Source of the DNA: Hymenobacter oligotrophus
GTDB taxonomy: Bacteria; Bacteroidota; Bacteroidia; Cytophagales; Hymenobacteraceae
Reading direction: 5' to 3'
NCBI RefSeq assembly: GCF_003574965.1
Contig: NZ_CP032317.1
Location: 1,612,001 to 1,676,000 of the forward strand
DNA: 64,000 bases
Positions 26,142 to 34,871 of the stretch are shown here, piece after piece. Every line of letters starts with the position of its first letter. Positions within the stretch are counted from its first letter, which is position 1. The position numbers and the translations under genes are program-made. The notes below the pieces were generated by a model that had not been told where the DNA came from, made no database searches, and saw only the letters and a program-made list of their open reading frames with translations.

Positions 26142-27665
26142 ATGACTTCTATAGATAACTCTTCCGAACAATCCCTCGACGTAGTGCTCGTTGGGGCCGG
26201 CATCATGAGTGCCACCCTGGGCATGATGCTCAAGGAGCTGCAGCCCGAGCTGAGCATTGCCGTGGTGGAACGCCTCGACGTAGCCGCGGCCGAAAGCTCC
26301 GACGCCTGGAACAACGCCGGCACGGGCCACTCGGCCTTTTGCGAGCTGAACTACACCCCCGAAAAAGCCGACGGCTCGATTGACACGAGCAAGGCCATCA
26401 AGATTGCCGACCAGTTCGAGCAGTCGAAGCAGTTTTGGGCTTTCCTTGCCGAGAAGTACCAGGTAACCGGGCTCAGCCGCTTCATCAACCACATTCCGCA
26501 CCTCAGCTTTGTGTGGGGCGAGGAGAACGTGAACTTCCTGCGCAAGCGCCACGCGGCCCTCACGCAGTCGCCGCTGTTCAAGGGCATGGGCTACTCCGAA
26601 GACCGCGAGCAACTGCTGAAGTGGATGCCCTTGGTGATGGAAGGCCGCGACCCTAGCCAGAAGGTAGCCGCTACCTGCATGGACATGGGCACCGACGTCA
26701 ACTTCGGCTCGCTCACCCGCGGCATGTTTCACTTGCTGCAGGAGAAGCCCAACGTAGCCTTCCATTTCAACCAAGAGGTAACCAAGCTGCGCCGCAAGGA
26801 CGACGGCACTTGGCGCATCAAAGCCAAAGACCGCGCCACCGGCGACACCCTGAAGCTGCGGGCCCGCTTTGTGTTTATTGGGGCGGGCGGGGGCTCGTTG
26901 CCGCTGCTCATTAGCTCGGGCATTCCGGAGGCCGCTGGCTTTGGCGGCTTCCCCGTGAGCGGCCAGTGGCTGAAGTGCGTGAACCCCGAAGTAATTGAGC
27001 GCCACCAAGCCAAGGTGTACGGCAAGGCCGAGGTAGGCTCGCCGCCCATGTCGGTGCCGCACCTGGATACCCGCATGATCAACGGCAAGCGCGAGCTGCT
27101 GTTTGGGCCCTACGCCGGCTTCACCACCAAGTTCCTGAAGAAAGGCTCGTTCCTGGATTTGCCGCTGAGCATCAAGCTCAGCAACATGCGCCCCATGATC
27201 ATTGCCGGCCTCAAGAACATCCCGCTCACACGCTACCTCATCGATCAGGTGCGTCAGTCGCCGGAAGACCGCTTTGCTTCGCTGAAGCAATACCTGCCCG
27301 AAGCCCGCTTTGAGGACTGGGAGCTGGAAATTGCCGGCCAGCGCGTGCAGGTAATCAAGAAAGACAAGAAAGCGGGCGGCGTGCTCGAGTTCGGTACCGA
27401 GGTGGTAGCCGCTTCCGATGGCTCCATTGCTGCGCTGCTGGGTGCCTCGCCGGGTGCCTCCACAGCCGTGAGCATTATGGTGGGCTTGATTGAGCGCTGC
27501 TTTCCGCAGCAGGCCCGCACGCCTGAGTGGCAGGCCAAGTTCAAGGAAATGATTCCGTCGTACGGCGTATCGCTGCACGAGCACCCGCAAATGGTGGAGG
27601 AAATCCGGGAGTACACCGGCCGCGTGCTGAACCTGATGGCGGCCGAGCCCACCGAGGCAAAGTAA
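26142..27665 (+). CDS. mqo: Malate:quinone oxidoreductase
   Basis: A 507-residue FAD-dependent peripheral membrane enzyme that oxidises malate to oxaloacetate and passes electrons to quinone, replacing or aiding malate dehydrogenase. The N-terminal FAD Rossmann motif is VGAGIMSATLG (17-27). Family stretches NNAGTGHSAFCELNYTP and the C-terminal FGTEVVAASDGSIAALLGASPG are present. Start chosen at ATG 26142. A longer frame to 26052 lacks homology. It is flanked by terminators on both sides, so monocistronic. Confidence 0.97.
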   Translation: MTSIDNSSEQSLDVVLVGAGIMSATLGMMLKELQPELSIAVVERLDVAAAESSDAWNNAGTGHSAFCELNYTPEKADGSIDTSKAIKIADQFEQSKQFWAFLAEKYQVTGLSRFINHIPHLSFVWGEENVNFLRKRHAALTQSPLFKGMGYSEDREQLLKWMPLVMEGRDPSQKVAATCMDMGTDVNFGSLTRGMFHLLQEKPNVAFHFNQEVTKLRRKDDGTWRIKAKDRATGDTLKLRARFVFIGAGGGSLPLLISSGIPEAAGFGGFPVSGQWLKCVNPEVIERHQAKVYGKAEVGSPPMSVPHLDTRMINGKRELLFGPYAGFTTKFLKKGSFLDLPLSIKLSNMRPMIIAGLKNIPLTRYLIDQVRQSPEDRFASLKQYLPEARFEDWELEIAGQRVQVIKKDKKAGGVLEFGTEVVAASDGSIAALLGASPGASTAVSIMVGLIERCFPQQARTPEWQAKFKEMIPSYGVSLHEHPQMVEEIREYTGRVLNLMAAEPTEAK

Positions 27666-27691
27666 CCTAGGCAAAACCTTGAACCTAAACA

Positions 27692-27731
27692 GCAAAAGGG
27701 CCGCCCACGCGCACGTGGGCGGCCCTTTTGC
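27692..27731. terminator. Bidirectional terminator between mqo and the BLUF gene
   Basis: An 18-bp perfect stem (27692-27709 with 27714-27731), a 4-base loop and AAAA/TTTT near the ends. Confidence 0.9.
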
Positions 27732-27756
27732 GTAAGCAGCAAGGCGGCACCTAGGG

Positions 27757-28185
27757 CTAAATCAGGGGCTGCTCGTCTTCCACAAACGATTTGATGAGGC
27801 AAATCAGCGGCTCGTCGACCTCGGGGTGCACCACCGTGGGCAGCAGTTTCTGGTTGGCTTCGGCTTGGTCGATGAGGTGTCGGAAGTCGCCTTCGGCCAC
27901 GTTCTGAAAGCCCATGGTCCAGTCCGAAAACATACGGTTTTCGATGGGGCCATCGGCCAGGGTAATCACGTTAGTGTGGCGTACGTCGTGCTGAATGGCC
28001 TCGTACAGCTCCTGCACCACCGGCTCCTCGCCTTCCAGAATCTGCAGAATGTTGCCATTGCTATACAGCAGCAGCCCGGTAATGCCGATGCGCCGGTTTT
28101 TGCGCCGCGCGTGGTCGAGCATCACCCACAGGGCTTCGGCTGAAAAAGGCTCGACGGCGGTGCTTTGGTATACGATGTGGTGCAT
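27757..28185 (-). CDS. BLUF-domain blue-light photoreceptor
   Basis: A 142-residue stand-alone BLUF protein that binds FAD and senses blue light. All key residues are present with AppA spacing: Tyr6, Asn30, Gln48, Trp89 and Met91 (AppA Tyr21, Asn45, Gln63, Trp104, Met106). The C-terminal 45 residues form a short helical cap and no output domain is fused, so it acts through a partner protein. The ATG at 28185 begins the domain; the frame extends further upstream without homology. A TAAATTTG promoter lies about 110 bases upstream. No obvious partner is adjacent. Confidence 0.95.
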   Translation of the reverse strand: MHHIVYQSTAVEPFSAEALWVMLDHARRKNRRIGITGLLLYSNGNILQILEGEEPVVQELYEAIQHDVRHTNVITLADGPIENRMFSDWTMGFQNVAEGDFRHLIDQAEANQKLLPTVVHPEVDEPLICLIKSFVEDEQPLI

Positions 28186-28294
28186 GGTCGTAACCGGCTG
28201 CGAAGGAAATGGAAGCACGAGCCGCGGCTGCCACACCGCGGCGGCACCCTGCCGCCGGGCAGCTAGCCAATATGCCAATCCTGTCCGCCGAAAG

Positions 28295-28302
28295 CAAATT
28301 TA
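28295..28302 (-). promoter_or_regulatory. TAAATTTG promoter box for the BLUF gene
   Basis: An exact TAnnTTTG match on the minus strand within an AT-rich stretch. It implies a leader of about 105 bases. Confidence 0.45.
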
Positions 28303-28333
28303 TTCTGGCATTAATACCATCACATTAAGTACC

Positions 28334-29275
28334 CTAGGTTGCAGACTCCGAGTATTGCCGCCGGGGCAGGTATACCTCGCCCAGCATGCAGCGGGCACTG
28401 CCGCCCCCAATGGTTTCGATGGTGGGTATGGCCAGCGGCACCAGTTGGCAGTGGCGCTGCAGTTGCTCGCGCTGGGCCTGGGTTAGTGCCGCTTGCGCCT
28501 GCCCCGATAGCACCAGCAGCGCTTTGCCAGCCCCGGATTGCAAGGCCAGCATGTTGCCGGCAAACTGCGCCACCTGCCCTAGGCTGATTTCAACCAGCTC
28601 GTGGCCGGTGCTGCCCAACTCCGCCTTTACTTGGGCGCGCTCGGCGGCGTCGGTAATGCTTTCGAGGCACACCACGGCAAACTGCGGGCCCACACACATC
28701 ATTACGTTGGTATGGTAAATGGCTTGGCCCTGTGCATCGTGCGCCCGAAAAGCCACCGTGCGGTACCCCAGCATATCGGCCACTTGCCCGAACAGCGCGG
28801 CATCGGTGCGCGGCGACAGGCAGGCGTAGGCCACGCGGTTGGGGTGGTCGAACACGATGCTGCCTGTGCCCTCGAGGTACTGCCCTAGGTTTTCGTACGC
28901 CGATAGGTCGACTACTTCGCGCACTTCAAACTCGCTGCCCAGGGCCGCCAAAATATCGGGCCGGCGCTCGGTGCGGCGGTTGGGCGTGCACATGGGGTAC
29001 AGCACGGCACGGCCATCGGGGTGCAGCGTAAGCCAGTTGTTCGGAAATACGGCATCGGGCTTGGGCGGCTCGGCGGTATCCTCGAACACCAGCACCTCTA
29101 CCCCTTGTGCGCGCAGCGTAGCCACGGCTGCCTCAAACTCGGCGTGGGCTTGCTGCTGCACCAGCTCGGCGCCGAGGTGGCCGTGGGCTTGCTGAAACGA
29201 ATTGGAAACGGCGGTTTCGGCATTGAAGCCAAACCGGGCCGGACGAACAACAAATACGGTACGGGCTGCCTGCAT
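28334..29275 (-). CDS. ctlX: Citrulline utilisation hydrolase CtlX (arginine-deiminase-related)
   Basis: A 313-residue amidinotransferase-fold protein. Family motifs include KPDAVFPNNW (71-80), TGSIVFDHPNRVAYACLSPRTD, YHTNVMMCVG and the C-terminal GGGSARCMLGEVY with the likely nucleophile Cys. CtlX family proteins are linked to citrulline/arginine metabolism in Bacteroidota. A TACCTTTG box ends 5 bases before the ATG, so the mRNA is probably leaderless. That box sits in the 15-base gap after the upstream methyltransferase stop. Confidence 0.92.
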   Translation of the reverse strand: MQAARTVFVVRPARFGFNAETAVSNSFQQAHGHLGAELVQQQAHAEFEAAVATLRAQGVEVLVFEDTAEPPKPDAVFPNNWLTLHPDGRAVLYPMCTPNRRTERRPDILAALGSEFEVREVVDLSAYENLGQYLEGTGSIVFDHPNRVAYACLSPRTDAALFGQVADMLGYRTVAFRAHDAQGQAIYHTNVMMCVGPQFAVVCLESITDAAERAQVKAELGSTGHELVEISLGQVAQFAGNMLALQSGAGKALLVLSGQAQAALTQAQREQLQRHCQLVPLAIPTIETIGGGSARCMLGEVYLPRRQYSESAT

Positions 29276-29280
29276 AAGCC

Positions 29281-29288
29281 CAAAGGTA
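29281..29288 (-). promoter_or_regulatory. TACCTTTG box giving leaderless ctlX mRNA
   Basis: An exact consensus box on the minus strand, separated by five bases from the ctlX ATG at 29275. Confidence 0.55.
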
Positions 29289-29290
29289 GC

Positions 29291-30097
29291 CTACGGCTTG
29301 GTTGCCGCCACGGCGTACACCAACGGGGCTTTATCACCCAGGGGCCCAATGTGGTAGCGCCCCTCGCCGGCCGGCACCGTGTGGGCAAAGCAGTCGTAGG
29401 GCGAGTAATCGTACTCGGAGAAATGCGTGAGCTGCAGCCCCTTCCCCAACAGGCTGCCAATCACCTCGCTCAGGCTATGGTTCCAGGTAATGGATTGGTG
29501 TACCAAGGGCGCCTCGCGGTCGGCGTAGGTGCCGGTTTCGGTTTCCTCGATGGCGCCCGCGTTGAAGTAGCTGTACTGCACGTGGGTGAAGTCGTTATTG
29601 AACATCCAAACCACCGGGTGAAACTCCACGAGCAGGAATTGCCCGCCCGGTTTCAGGTAGCGCGCTACCACCTCAGCCCAGCGGCCTAGGTCGGGCAGCC
29701 AGCCGATTACGCCGTAGCTGGTAAACACCACATCAAACTGCTGCTCGGCGGGCAAGTGCTGGGGCAGCTCGTACACATCGGAGCGCACAAACTCCGCCGT
29801 GAGGCCCAGTTCGGTGTTCAGCCGGCGAGCCGCGGCAATGGCTTCGTCCGACAGATCGACGCCGGTTACCTGCGCCCCCAGCCGCGCCAGCGACAACGAA
29901 TCCTGCCCGAAGTGGCACTGCAGGTGCAGCACCCGCTTGCCGGCCACCTTGCCCAGCAGCTCCAGCTCGATGCTGTTCAGCGACGATTTACCGGCCCGGA
30001 AGCCTTCCACATTGTAAAACTCCGACGTTAGGTGGTGCTCGGTACGGGCGTTCCAGAGGGCACGGTTCAGTTCGAGGTAGGTATTGGTTGCGTCCAT
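29291..30097 (-). CDS. Class I SAM-dependent methyltransferase
   Basis: 268 residues from ATG 30097. The SAM-binding motif I appears as VLHLQCHFGQDSLSLARLGA (about 52-71) with the acidic end of strand 2 at GVDLS. A second motif is FDVVFTSYGVIGWLPDL. The fold is a standard seven-stranded Rossmann methyltransferase of the UbiE/ubiquinone-like type; the substrate is unknown. Upstream is a TATATTTG promoter. Downstream only 15 bases separate it from ctlX. Confidence 0.9.
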   Translation of the reverse strand: MDATNTYLELNRALWNARTEHHLTSEFYNVEGFRAGKSSLNSIELELLGKVAGKRVLHLQCHFGQDSLSLARLGAQVTGVDLSDEAIAAARRLNTELGLTAEFVRSDVYELPQHLPAEQQFDVVFTSYGVIGWLPDLGRWAEVVARYLKPGGQFLLVEFHPVVWMFNNDFTHVQYSYFNAGAIEETETGTYADREAPLVHQSITWNHSLSEVIGSLLGKGLQLTHFSEYDYSPYDCFAHTVPAGEGRYHIGPLGDKAPLVYAVAATKP

Positions 30098-30423
30098 AGC
30101 AAAACGGCGGCGAGTGGCGCAAGTGCATTGTTGCGGGTCCGCCAAATAGAATATGCAGGCAAATATATTTATCCACAGCTATCCACATGAAAATGTGGAC
30201 AATACAATTTCACTCCGACAGCCGATTGTTCCTGCTTAGCTGGCATTAGGCCTGGGCCTTGGTTACGAAGGCTCAAAAACATAACAAAGCCTTAACAACC
30301 AATAACATGCACAAGGCTGGCAGTAGCCGTACATTATAATACCGCTGCAACGCATGTGCCGCACGTTGCCAGCGCGCCACCAATGGCAAGCCGGCGCTGA
30401 AACAACCTTTTGATTTTCAGGCC
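30098..30423. other. Intergenic region with divergent promoters
   Basis: Contains the minus-strand TATATTTG box and an AT-rich stretch (about 30150-30350) with no gene that I can support. The plus side leads to the 34-residue membrane peptide. Confidence 0.5.
30160..30167 (-). promoter_or_regulatory. TATATTTG promoter box for the methyltransferase gene
   Basis: An exact TAnnTTTG match on the minus strand, about 62 bases before the ATG at 30097, in AT-rich DNA. Confidence 0.5.
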
Positions 30424-30528
30424 ATGTATTCCTCACGCAAGTACGAACGAGCCGTCAGGCGCAACGACCTAGTGCTCTACCTCGTCATGGCCGCTGCTGC
30501 GGCCTGCGCGCTCATCTATTCGTTGTAA
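30424..30528 (+). CDS. Small membrane peptide, 34 residues
   Basis: A short ORF from ATG 30424 to TAA 30528. The first 16 residues are strongly basic with several Arg and Lys, followed by one hydrophobic helix (about 16-33, rich in Leu/Ala). This is the profile of a single-pass inner-membrane miniprotein with the N-terminus in the cytosol. Codon use matches the genome. It lies downstream of a 240-base AT-rich region that could hold its promoter. No homology is known to me; expression is unproven. Confidence 0.5.
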   Translation: MYSSRKYERAVRRNDLVLYLVMAAAAACALIYSL

Positions 30529-30541
30529 CCCTGTTAAGCAC

Positions 30542-31195
30542 TTAGGGCCGCTGCGCGGCCCCGGCCTGGCCCACCACCGCAAACAGCGGATCGGAAAATC
30601 CGCGCGGGCGCGGGCTGCGGTCGAGCAGCTCGATGCCGTGCCAGTTGCCGGCCGCTTGCAGGTATTGCCCTACCAGTTGCAGGTGGCCTTGGTCGCTGAG
30701 CTGGTGCCAGGCGGCTATGGCTTTGGTGGGGAAGCAGCGGTTGGAGAAAGTAATGACCAACGGCGCGCCGGGCTGCAACACGCGGCCTAGCTCCTGCATT
30801 ACCGCCACGGGCTGCGTAAGATAATCAACGGACACGCAAATGGCGCCGCCGCCAAACTCGGCGTCGGCGAAGGGCAGCTGGGGTTGCTGATTGAGGTCTT
30901 GCACCACGTAGGCTTGCAGGCGCGGGTTGGCCCGCAGCTCGGCCTCGTTCATGCCCAGGCCCACCACGCGGCCGTACTGCACCTCGGGCGGCAGGTGGCT
31001 TACCCAGCTGCTCATCAAATCGAGCAAGGTGCTACCCGCGGCAAAATACTCGCGGTAGAGCTGCGTAACGGCCGCAATGGCGCCCTCATCAATGTGCGTA
31101 ACAAAGCGCGGCTGCCGGTAAAACTGGGCATCGGGCGTTTCGTCGACGCGCCGAAAGGCATTGGCCGAGAATAGCTGGTTGGGGTCGGAGCTCAT
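30542..31195 (-). CDS. SAM-dependent methyltransferase-like protein
   Basis: 217 residues from ATG 31195 (an ATG 33 bases upstream is possible). A Methyltransf_11-like core is visible: STLLDLMSSWVSHLP replaces the usual glycine-rich motif I, GLGMNEAEL marks strand 2, and a PFADAEFGGGAICVSVDYLTQP segment corresponds to motif II. Later LQPGAPLVITFSNRCFPTKA matches the post-III region of this subfamily. Because motif I lacks the standard GxGxG, SAM binding should be treated as likely rather than certain. It diverges from a beta-propeller gene. Confidence 0.82.
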   Translation of the reverse strand: MSSDPNQLFSANAFRRVDETPDAQFYRQPRFVTHIDEGAIAAVTQLYREYFAAGSTLLDLMSSWVSHLPPEVQYGRVVGLGMNEAELRANPRLQAYVVQDLNQQPQLPFADAEFGGGAICVSVDYLTQPVAVMQELGRVLQPGAPLVITFSNRCFPTKAIAAWHQLSDQGHLQLVGQYLQAAGNWHGIELLDRSPRPRGFSDPLFAVVGQAGAAQRP

Positions 31196-31289
31196 AGGCA
31201 AGGCGGCTGATGTAGCAACAACGGCCACCGGGTCCCAGGGTTTGGCGGGCGGGCATTGCCCGCAAGCTCAACCATTCTATTTTTAGTGC

Positions 31290-32366
31290 ATGAAAATGCC
31301 TGCCCTCGTTCGTGCCCTGCCGTTGCTCTGCCTTAGTGCTTTCTCGGCGGTTGCCGTGGCCCAAACCAAGCCCACACCTAAAGCTTCTGCCAAAGCCCCC
31401 ATTAAAGCTCCCGCGCCGGCCGCGGCGCCCTGGAAAGGCACTTTGGTGCACGGTTACACCGACGACATCAACGTGTATGATTTCGCATCGAAGGCCGACC
31501 GCACGGTGCTGGAGAAAGCGCAGCAGCCGTTTTGCGCAGCCGATGGCGACATCTACTACGTAAACGACGCTTTTCCGAAGGGGAAGTACCTGATCAAGAA
31601 GAGCAACCCCTCGGCCTCGCAGTTTCGCAACGTGCTCGATATGAGCGCCGACAACCCCGAGTACAAGCAGGCCTTGGCCGACTACAGCGTAATCAGGGGC
31701 ACGGGTATTTCGGCTATTCTGAGCAGCATGTACGACCCCAAAGTGTCGCCCGATGGCAAGTACCTTTCCGTAACGGTGCTGGGCTACGCGGGCCAGGCGT
31801 TTCCGAAAAACTGCGTGGCCGTGTTCGACAAGGCCACGGGCAAGCTCGTCACCAAATTCGACGACAAGTATTACGGCAACTGGCTGCCCGATGGCCGCTT
31901 GCTGATGAGCGGCGCCCACAAAACCGTCAGCACCGATGGCAGCATTTACACCTCGCCGCAACCGGGCATATTCCTCACCGATGCCAGCCTGAGCAACCCG
32001 CAGCGCATCGACCAAGGCCTCGACGACCCGGCGCCCTACCACGCCACCGCCAGCCCCGATGGCAAGCGCGTAGCGTTTGTGTTAAATAACCACGTGTGGG
32101 TAATGAACCTCGACGGCAGCAACCTGAAACAGCTCACGGCCGCCGACAACGACAACATCGAAACCTACCCTACTTGGTCGCCCGATGGCAAGCACGTGGC
32201 CTGCTGGGCTTACAAAACCTTCGAGCGCAGCTACTACACGGCCATTGCGGTGGTGCCCTCCTCGGCTGCCGCGCCGGTGGTGCTGTCCGATAAAGCCGCC
32301 GTATGGCCCCGCGACACCAAAGGCTACCGCATCAGCGGCGGCAGCAACCAGTTTTCGTGGCGCTAA
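31290..32366 (+). CDS. Secreted PD40/TolB-like beta-propeller protein
   Basis: 358 residues: a signal peptide (1-24, ending AVAQ), a Lys/Ala/Pro-rich linker (25-48), then a beta-propeller with at least three SPDGK-type PD40 repeats (SPDGKYLSV, SPDGKRVAFV, SPDGKHVACW) and further degenerate blades. It is probably periplasmic or surface-exposed and binds a protein or polysaccharide partner. No catalytic residues are recognised. A hairpin at 32403-32432 follows. Length suggests six or seven blades. Confidence 0.85.
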   Translation: MKMPALVRALPLLCLSAFSAVAVAQTKPTPKASAKAPIKAPAPAAAPWKGTLVHGYTDDINVYDFASKADRTVLEKAQQPFCAADGDIYYVNDAFPKGKYLIKKSNPSASQFRNVLDMSADNPEYKQALADYSVIRGTGISAILSSMYDPKVSPDGKYLSVTVLGYAGQAFPKNCVAVFDKATGKLVTKFDDKYYGNWLPDGRLLMSGAHKTVSTDGSIYTSPQPGIFLTDASLSNPQRIDQGLDDPAPYHATASPDGKRVAFVLNNHVWVMNLDGSNLKQLTAADNDNIETYPTWSPDGKHVACWAYKTFERSYYTAIAVVPSSAAAPVVLSDKAAVWPRDTKGYRISGGSNQFSWR

Positions 32367-32402
32367 TGCCCGAGCCCTAGGTGGCTGCCTTGCTTACTGC
32401 TG

Positions 32403-32432
32403 AAAGAGCCGGCCGCACAAGCTGGCTTTTTT
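32403..32432 (+). terminator. Terminator after the beta-propeller gene
   Basis: A GC stem with one G-T pair (about 32407-32413 with 32421-32427) followed by six Ts. Confidence 0.65.
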
Positions 32433-32444
32433 AATTAGGCGTGG

Positions 32445-33266
32445 TTAAGGCGTGGCTTGCAGGGCGTCTTTGCGCATCCAGCCGCGCGAGGTTACGCCTT
32501 CCCAATTCGTGAAGGTTACGTACACGGCGTCGCCCTGCTCCTCGCCCAGGCGCACCTTATCGCCGCGCACGCAGTGGGCCTTGCGGCGGTCGGTGAGGTC
32601 GGGCGAGTTGTAGAAATAAGAACGCTCAGCGGCCACCACGGCCCGCCCCGCGCCAGCGGCCGGTTGGCGGCGCGCCGAGCGGGGCGGGGCGCTGGGCGCT
32701 GGGTTCTCCAGCTCGTAGTTATAGGGCTCATCGGGCTGTGGAGTTGGTTGGGGGCTGGGCTGCGGACGTTGGGCTGTGCGGCCGCGCTGGGTAGCGGCAA
32801 CAGTAGGTTTGCGGGCCAGGCGGCCCAGGTCATCGGCCTTTAGCCAGCCGGTGGCCGTGGCGCCGTTGGGCTGCTTAAAGCTGGTTTTTACGTAGCGGTT
32901 CACCACGTCGTCGGCATACAGCACGTCGCCGCGCAGCAAGTAGCGGCCGTTGGGTTTCTCAGCGCGGGGTGCATCAAAAAAATAGGCTCGCTCGGCCGTA
33001 ACCCGAAACCAGCTGCCGGGCCCCACCAGAAGGTTATCGTCGGCGTAATCGTCGGGTGCGGTGGCGGGTTCGGCGGCTTCGCGTTGGGCGGTAGCGGGGT
33101 CGGTTTGCAGTTCCGTGTCGCGCGGTTTGTCGCCCGAGCAGGCAGTGGCTAGTAGCGCAAAGGCCAGCACTGCCCCCGCAGCGGCAAGCCGCCTCAGGCC
33201 ACCTAGGCACGGGCGCCAATGTTGCGGAGTAGTTGTTGGGGCTGTGGCTGAGGGGTGCTGCGTCAT
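32445..33266 (-). CDS. Lipoprotein with two SH3-like domains
   Basis: 273 residues. The hydrophobic segment near 26-43 ends in LATAC (Cys43), a lipobox preceded by a longer than usual N-region, so the true start may lie further in. Two similar bacterial SH3-like modules follow: one around 90-150 (RAYFFDAP...GRYLLRGD...TGWLKADDL) and one around 210-270 (RSYFYNSP...KAHCVRGD...SRGWMRKDAL), separated by a Pro/Gln-rich linker. Such modules bind peptidoglycan or proteins in the periplasm. Function unknown. Confidence 0.82.
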   Translation of the reverse strand: MTQHPSATAPTTTPQHWRPCLGGLRRLAAAGAVLAFALLATACSGDKPRDTELQTDPATAQREAAEPATAPDDYADDNLLVGPGSWFRVTAERAYFFDAPRAEKPNGRYLLRGDVLYADDVVNRYVKTSFKQPNGATATGWLKADDLGRLARKPTVAATQRGRTAQRPQPSPQPTPQPDEPYNYELENPAPSAPPRSARRQPAAGAGRAVVAAERSYFYNSPDLTDRRKAHCVRGDKVRLGEEQGDAVYVTFTNWEGVTSRGWMRKDALQATP

Positions 33267-33379
33267 GAGCGTTGGGGGCAGACGTACGGCTTGTTGCTGG
33301 TACGTACGCAGATTGTGGCCCTAGGTGGCAGCGCCGGCGGCACCTGCCCACACCTAAGCCCGCGCTCGGCAGTGCCGCC

Positions 33380-33817
33380 TCACGCTTTGGCTTGCGCGGC
33401 CGTAGTTGGCTGTTTGCCGAGGCGGCTACCCAGCGCAAGGCGCAAACTAAACAAGGCCAGCAGCAAGGTTACGGGCGTAAAGGCGGCCTTCTCGAAGCGG
33501 TTAGTTGAAAACAAATTGCCAACGGTGTTGAGCGCAAACACCCCCACCATTAGCCACAACGCCACGCGAATTACGGTGGCGTTTATGGCCAGCTTAAGCC
33601 AGCCCACCCGCACGGCCACCACTGCCCAAATCAGCAGGTTGATGGCAATAGAAACCGACTCGAGCACCAGCAGTTGCTGCGCGTCTTTTTGGCCGCCACC
33701 CCACACAATGTCGGATGGCACAACGCGGGCCAGCACCAACAGGTGAAACACCACCGATAGGCTAGTTATAAGCAAGATGCCGTAGGCGGCAACGCGTTCG
33801 GAGAGTAAAGTTTTCAA
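33380..33817 (-). CDS. Four-helix integral membrane protein
   Basis: 145 residues with four predicted transmembrane helices (about 11-31, 49-70, 79-98 and 113-130) and short polar ends. It resembles small uncharacterised bacterial membrane proteins of DoxX-like size but lacks motifs I can name. The gene stands alone; no operon partner. Function unknown. Confidence 0.78.
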   Translation of the reverse strand: MKTLLSERVAAYGILLITSLSVVFHLLVLARVVPSDIVWGGGQKDAQQLLVLESVSIAINLLIWAVVAVRVGWLKLAINATVIRVALWLMVGVFALNTVGNLFSTNRFEKAAFTPVTLLLALFSLRLALGSRLGKQPTTAAQAKA

Positions 33818-33998
33818 GGCTATTGGCGGGTCAGGTTCCGGATTCTCTTACTAAAGCGGAGCGCCACGAAGTAAGCAGTTGGGAGGCGTAAACCGTTGGG
33901 CTTAACTCGATTTGTGGTAAACCACCTAGGGCTCCGCACGTTAAGAGTAGCTGCTCCTCCCCGGCAATGCAGTCTTACTCACCCACAAAATCATTGCA

Positions 33999-34466
33999 AT
34001 GGCAAAGGAATCAGCCAGCAAAGCCGCAGCTGCGCACAAGCCCGCCGCCAAACGGACGCCGGACGACACCTACACCGACCCCAAGCTGCGCGAAAAGCTA
34101 AAGGCACAGATTATGGCCGGCGACAAAGGCGGCGAGGCCGGCCAGTGGAGCGCCCGCAAATCGCAGCTGCTCACCCGCGAGTACAAAAAGGCCGGCGGAG
34201 GCTACAACAACCGCAAACCCACCGAAGCGCAAGCGCACCTGCACGAGTGGACGGAGCAGCACTGGCAAACGGCCGACGGCAAACCGGCCCAACGCGCCCG
34301 CGGCACCGCCCGCTACTTGCCCAAGGAGGCTTGGGAGCAACTAACACCGGCCCAGCAAAAAGCCACCGACGCCAAGAAACGCGCCGGTTCGCGCGCCGGC
34401 AAACAACACGTGGAGAACACGGCTGCGGCCAAAGCAGCCAACCGCAACGCCAGCCAGCACGACTAA
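33999..34466 (+). CDS. DUF5872-domain protein
   Basis: 155 residues, very rich in Lys, Ala and Gln, without a signal peptide. The core (about 22-135) matches the DUF5872 pattern as I recall it: YTDPKLREKLKAQIM, GDKGGEAGQWSARKSQLL, TREYKKAGGGYNN, HLHEWTEQHWQTADG and RYLPKEAWEQLTPAQQ. Function unknown. The next gene (DUF3140) follows 48 bases later on the same strand. The basic, low-complexity ends suggest nucleic-acid contact, which is inference. Confidence 0.85.
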   Translation: MAKESASKAAAAHKPAAKRTPDDTYTDPKLREKLKAQIMAGDKGGEAGQWSARKSQLLTREYKKAGGGYNNRKPTEAQAHLHEWTEQHWQTADGKPAQRARGTARYLPKEAWEQLTPAQQKATDAKKRAGSRAGKQHVENTAAAKAANRNASQHD

Positions 34467-34514
34467 CCCACGGCCGCCGCAGGCACTTTTTCATCACCCA
34501 CAACCACACCCCGC

Positions 34515-34871
34515 ATGGCTACTCCCCACAACAACGACGACATTCGCAAGCAGTTCAAGGACGACGTGAACATGACCGCCCCGGAGCTCGAGAAATGGCT
34601 ACGCACCGACGAATCGAAATCGGTGGGCCAGGACAGCGGCGACGGCAACAGCATTGGCCGCCACTCCGGCGAGCGAATTGTGCAGATACTGCATAAAAAG
34701 CAAGCCGACCTCACGCCCGACGACGAAGAACACATGCACCGCGTGCACAGCTACGTGAGCCGCCACCTGGCCCAAGGTCCGCACGATGCGAAAGACGTGG
34801 AAAACTCGCGCTGGCGGTACTCGCTCATGAACTGGGGCCACGACCCATTGAAGGACAAACGCAGCAAGTAG
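34515..34871 (+). CDS. DUF3140-domain protein
   Basis: 118 residues. The pattern DDVNMTAPELEKWLRTDESKS (split across 16-36), HSGERIVQIL and WRYSLMNWGHDPLK at the C-terminus matches the DUF3140 family, annotated as putative DNA-binding proteins. It follows the DUF5872 gene, and the pair is probably one transcript. Both proteins are small, charged and cytosolic. A general stress or chromosome-related role is possible but not shown. Confidence 0.87.
   Translation: MATPHNNDDIRKQFKDDVNMTAPELEKWLRTDESKSVGQDSGDGNSIGRHSGERIVQILHKKQADLTPDDEEHMHRVHSYVSRHLAQGPHDAKDVENSRWRYSLMNWGHDPLKDKRSK

Noticed and set aside
25707-27695. 662-codon open frame on the minus strand
   Set aside because: Lies opposite mqo and the downstream region; composition is that of an antisense shadow in GC-rich DNA.
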